DNA from: CAYVTD01 sp964577665
GTDB lineage: Bacteria; Bacteroidota; Ignavibacteria; Kapaibacteriales; UBA2268
Assembly: GCA_964577665.1 (NCBI GenBank)
Contig: CAZOBD010000106.1
Location: 1 to 13,588, forward strand
Direction of reading: 5' to 3'
Length of the DNA: 13,588 bases
Shown one piece after another: positions 13,198 to 13,588 of this stretch; positions within the stretch are counted from its first letter, which is position 1; each line of letters begins with the position of its first letter. Under the pieces are notes generated by a model that saw nothing but the letters and a program-made list of their open reading frames with translations, was not told the origin of the DNA and searched no databases. Both the position numbers and the translations under genes were made by a program.

Positions 13198-13411
13198 ATC
13201 TTTTGAAGAAGCTGAACAGGATTTATGGTGTTTCAGTCCAGATATTGAATACTATAATAGAATCGATAAGCTGTTCAAAATGGCAGCAAATCTTTACAAA
13301 GTCAAATATCCTTCTGGAGTTTTTAAATATAAATCTTTTGCTGAAGCGCAGCAGCAGTTGATGAATTGGAAAATTGAAAATAAGGATATCCCCCTTAAGT
13401 CCCCCTTATAA
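13178..13411 (+). CDS. Small partner of the nucleotidyltransferase, 77 residues
   Basis: Starts inside the end of the nucleotidyltransferase gene. It has two similar blocks, KKFKSFEEAEQDLW (4-17) and FKYKSFAEAQQQLMNW (49-64), around a central helical region. The pattern P.GV(F/Y)KYKS..EA near the C-terminus is one I recognise from small uncharacterised proteins encoded next to DUF6036-like nucleotidyltransferases; no activity is known. The last residues, DIPLKSPL and the TAA stop, come from a family-C repeat (13388-13425), so the original C-terminus was probably trimmed or extended by the repeat. The function may be to bind or control its neighbour, by inference from coupling alone. Confidence 0.7.
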   Translation: MPIKKFKSFEEAEQDLWCFSPDIEYYNRIDKLFKMAANLYKVKYPSGVFKYKSFAEAQQQLMNWKIENKDIPLKSPL

Positions 13412-13588
13412 ATAAGGGGGATGTGTAGATAGGGGAAAATCCCGATAGGGATTGAATATTTGTAGAAAAAGAATTGTCATAAAGCTGTTTATCCCGTCAG
13501 GGATTAAATATTTAAAAAAAAAGAAAAAAAACGACCCCACCTGAATCCTCCCCAAGGGGAGGAGATAGAGAAAGATTTACCTCTCCTT
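13388..13588. repeat. Repeat run C, A, A', B and the start of E at the window edge
   Basis: C at 13388-13425 overlaps the 3' end of the small partner gene. A follows at 13438-13465 (GATA loop), A' at about 13471-13513 (GTCA loop) and B at about 13531-13567. CTCTCCTT at 13581-13588 is the first part of another E cut by the window end. This is the cleanest example of the C-A-A'-B-E order. Confidence 0.88.

Noticed and set aside
7826..13504. Repeats with GGGATTGAA resemble CRISPR repeat ends
   Set aside because: Spacing is irregular, the sequence between copies is itself repeated rather than unique, and no cas gene is present.
10757..13513. Repeats as true integron attC sites
   Set aside because: No GTTRRRY/RYYYAAC core boxes were seen, and the integrase lacks evident integron-integrase features; kept only as an analogy.

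Overview
The window is AT-rich and comes from an accessory region of a bacterium. The best guess is the Bacteroidota/Ignavibacteriota (FCB) group. Three things point there: a textbook Bacteroidota-type promoter (TTTG, 20 bases, TATATTTG) in front of the integrase, a Bacteroidota-style tyrosine recombinase, and dense families of short palindromic interspersed repeats. No rRNA, complete tRNA, CRISPR array or transposase gene was found. Taxonomy is inference only.

Left part (1-2826, minus strand): the 5' end of a type I restriction-modification operon. hsdM (850-2826) is translationally coupled by ATGA to a short HATPase/winged-helix protein of the AlbA_2/COG2865 kind (179-853). The rest of the operon (hsdS, hsdR) is not in the window. 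hsdM carries a 446-bp in-frame insertion (1076-1521) that encodes a nearly complete DUF559 (Vsr-like PD-(D/E)XK) endonuclease domain and is bounded by palindromic inverted repeats. The reading frame is open through both ends, giving a 658-residue protein instead of about 510.

Middle (2827-6904): a non-coding stretch with an IS21-like end remnant; a Rha-like phage regulator (3467-3946) preceded by a possible 32-residue membrane peptide; then a chromosomal attachment site, made of the 3' end of a tRNA plus its terminator (4250-4324). Beyond it lie four 12-bp direct repeats overlapping a promoter, a complete tyrosine integrase (4522-5784) and an unrecognised 366-residue protein (5804-6904). This is the classic left end of a tRNA-integrated island whose other end lies outside the window.

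Right part (7178-13588): an archipelago of small or broken genes, all on the plus strand, embedded in five families of short structured repeats, here called A, B, C, D and E. The genes are a GT2 glycosyltransferase stub (pseudogene), a MazF/PemK toxin remnant, an intact GT-C membrane glycosyltransferase, an ORF6N regulator, a HEPN-MNT (HepT/MntA) toxin-antitoxin pair, and a nucleotidyltransferase with a small partner. Repeats tend to follow genes in the order C-A-A'-B-E. Family C sits at, or within 4 bases of, the stop codon of three transcription units, and repeats supply stop or start codons to the gene fragments. Family E has three hairpins; in three copies the loops of the first and third are exactly complementary, and stem changes between copies are compensatory.

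Most promising for follow-up: the DUF559 insertion in hsdM, the family-E kissing-hairpin element, and the cassette-like association of C-A-A'-B-E repeats with toxin-antitoxin type genes.
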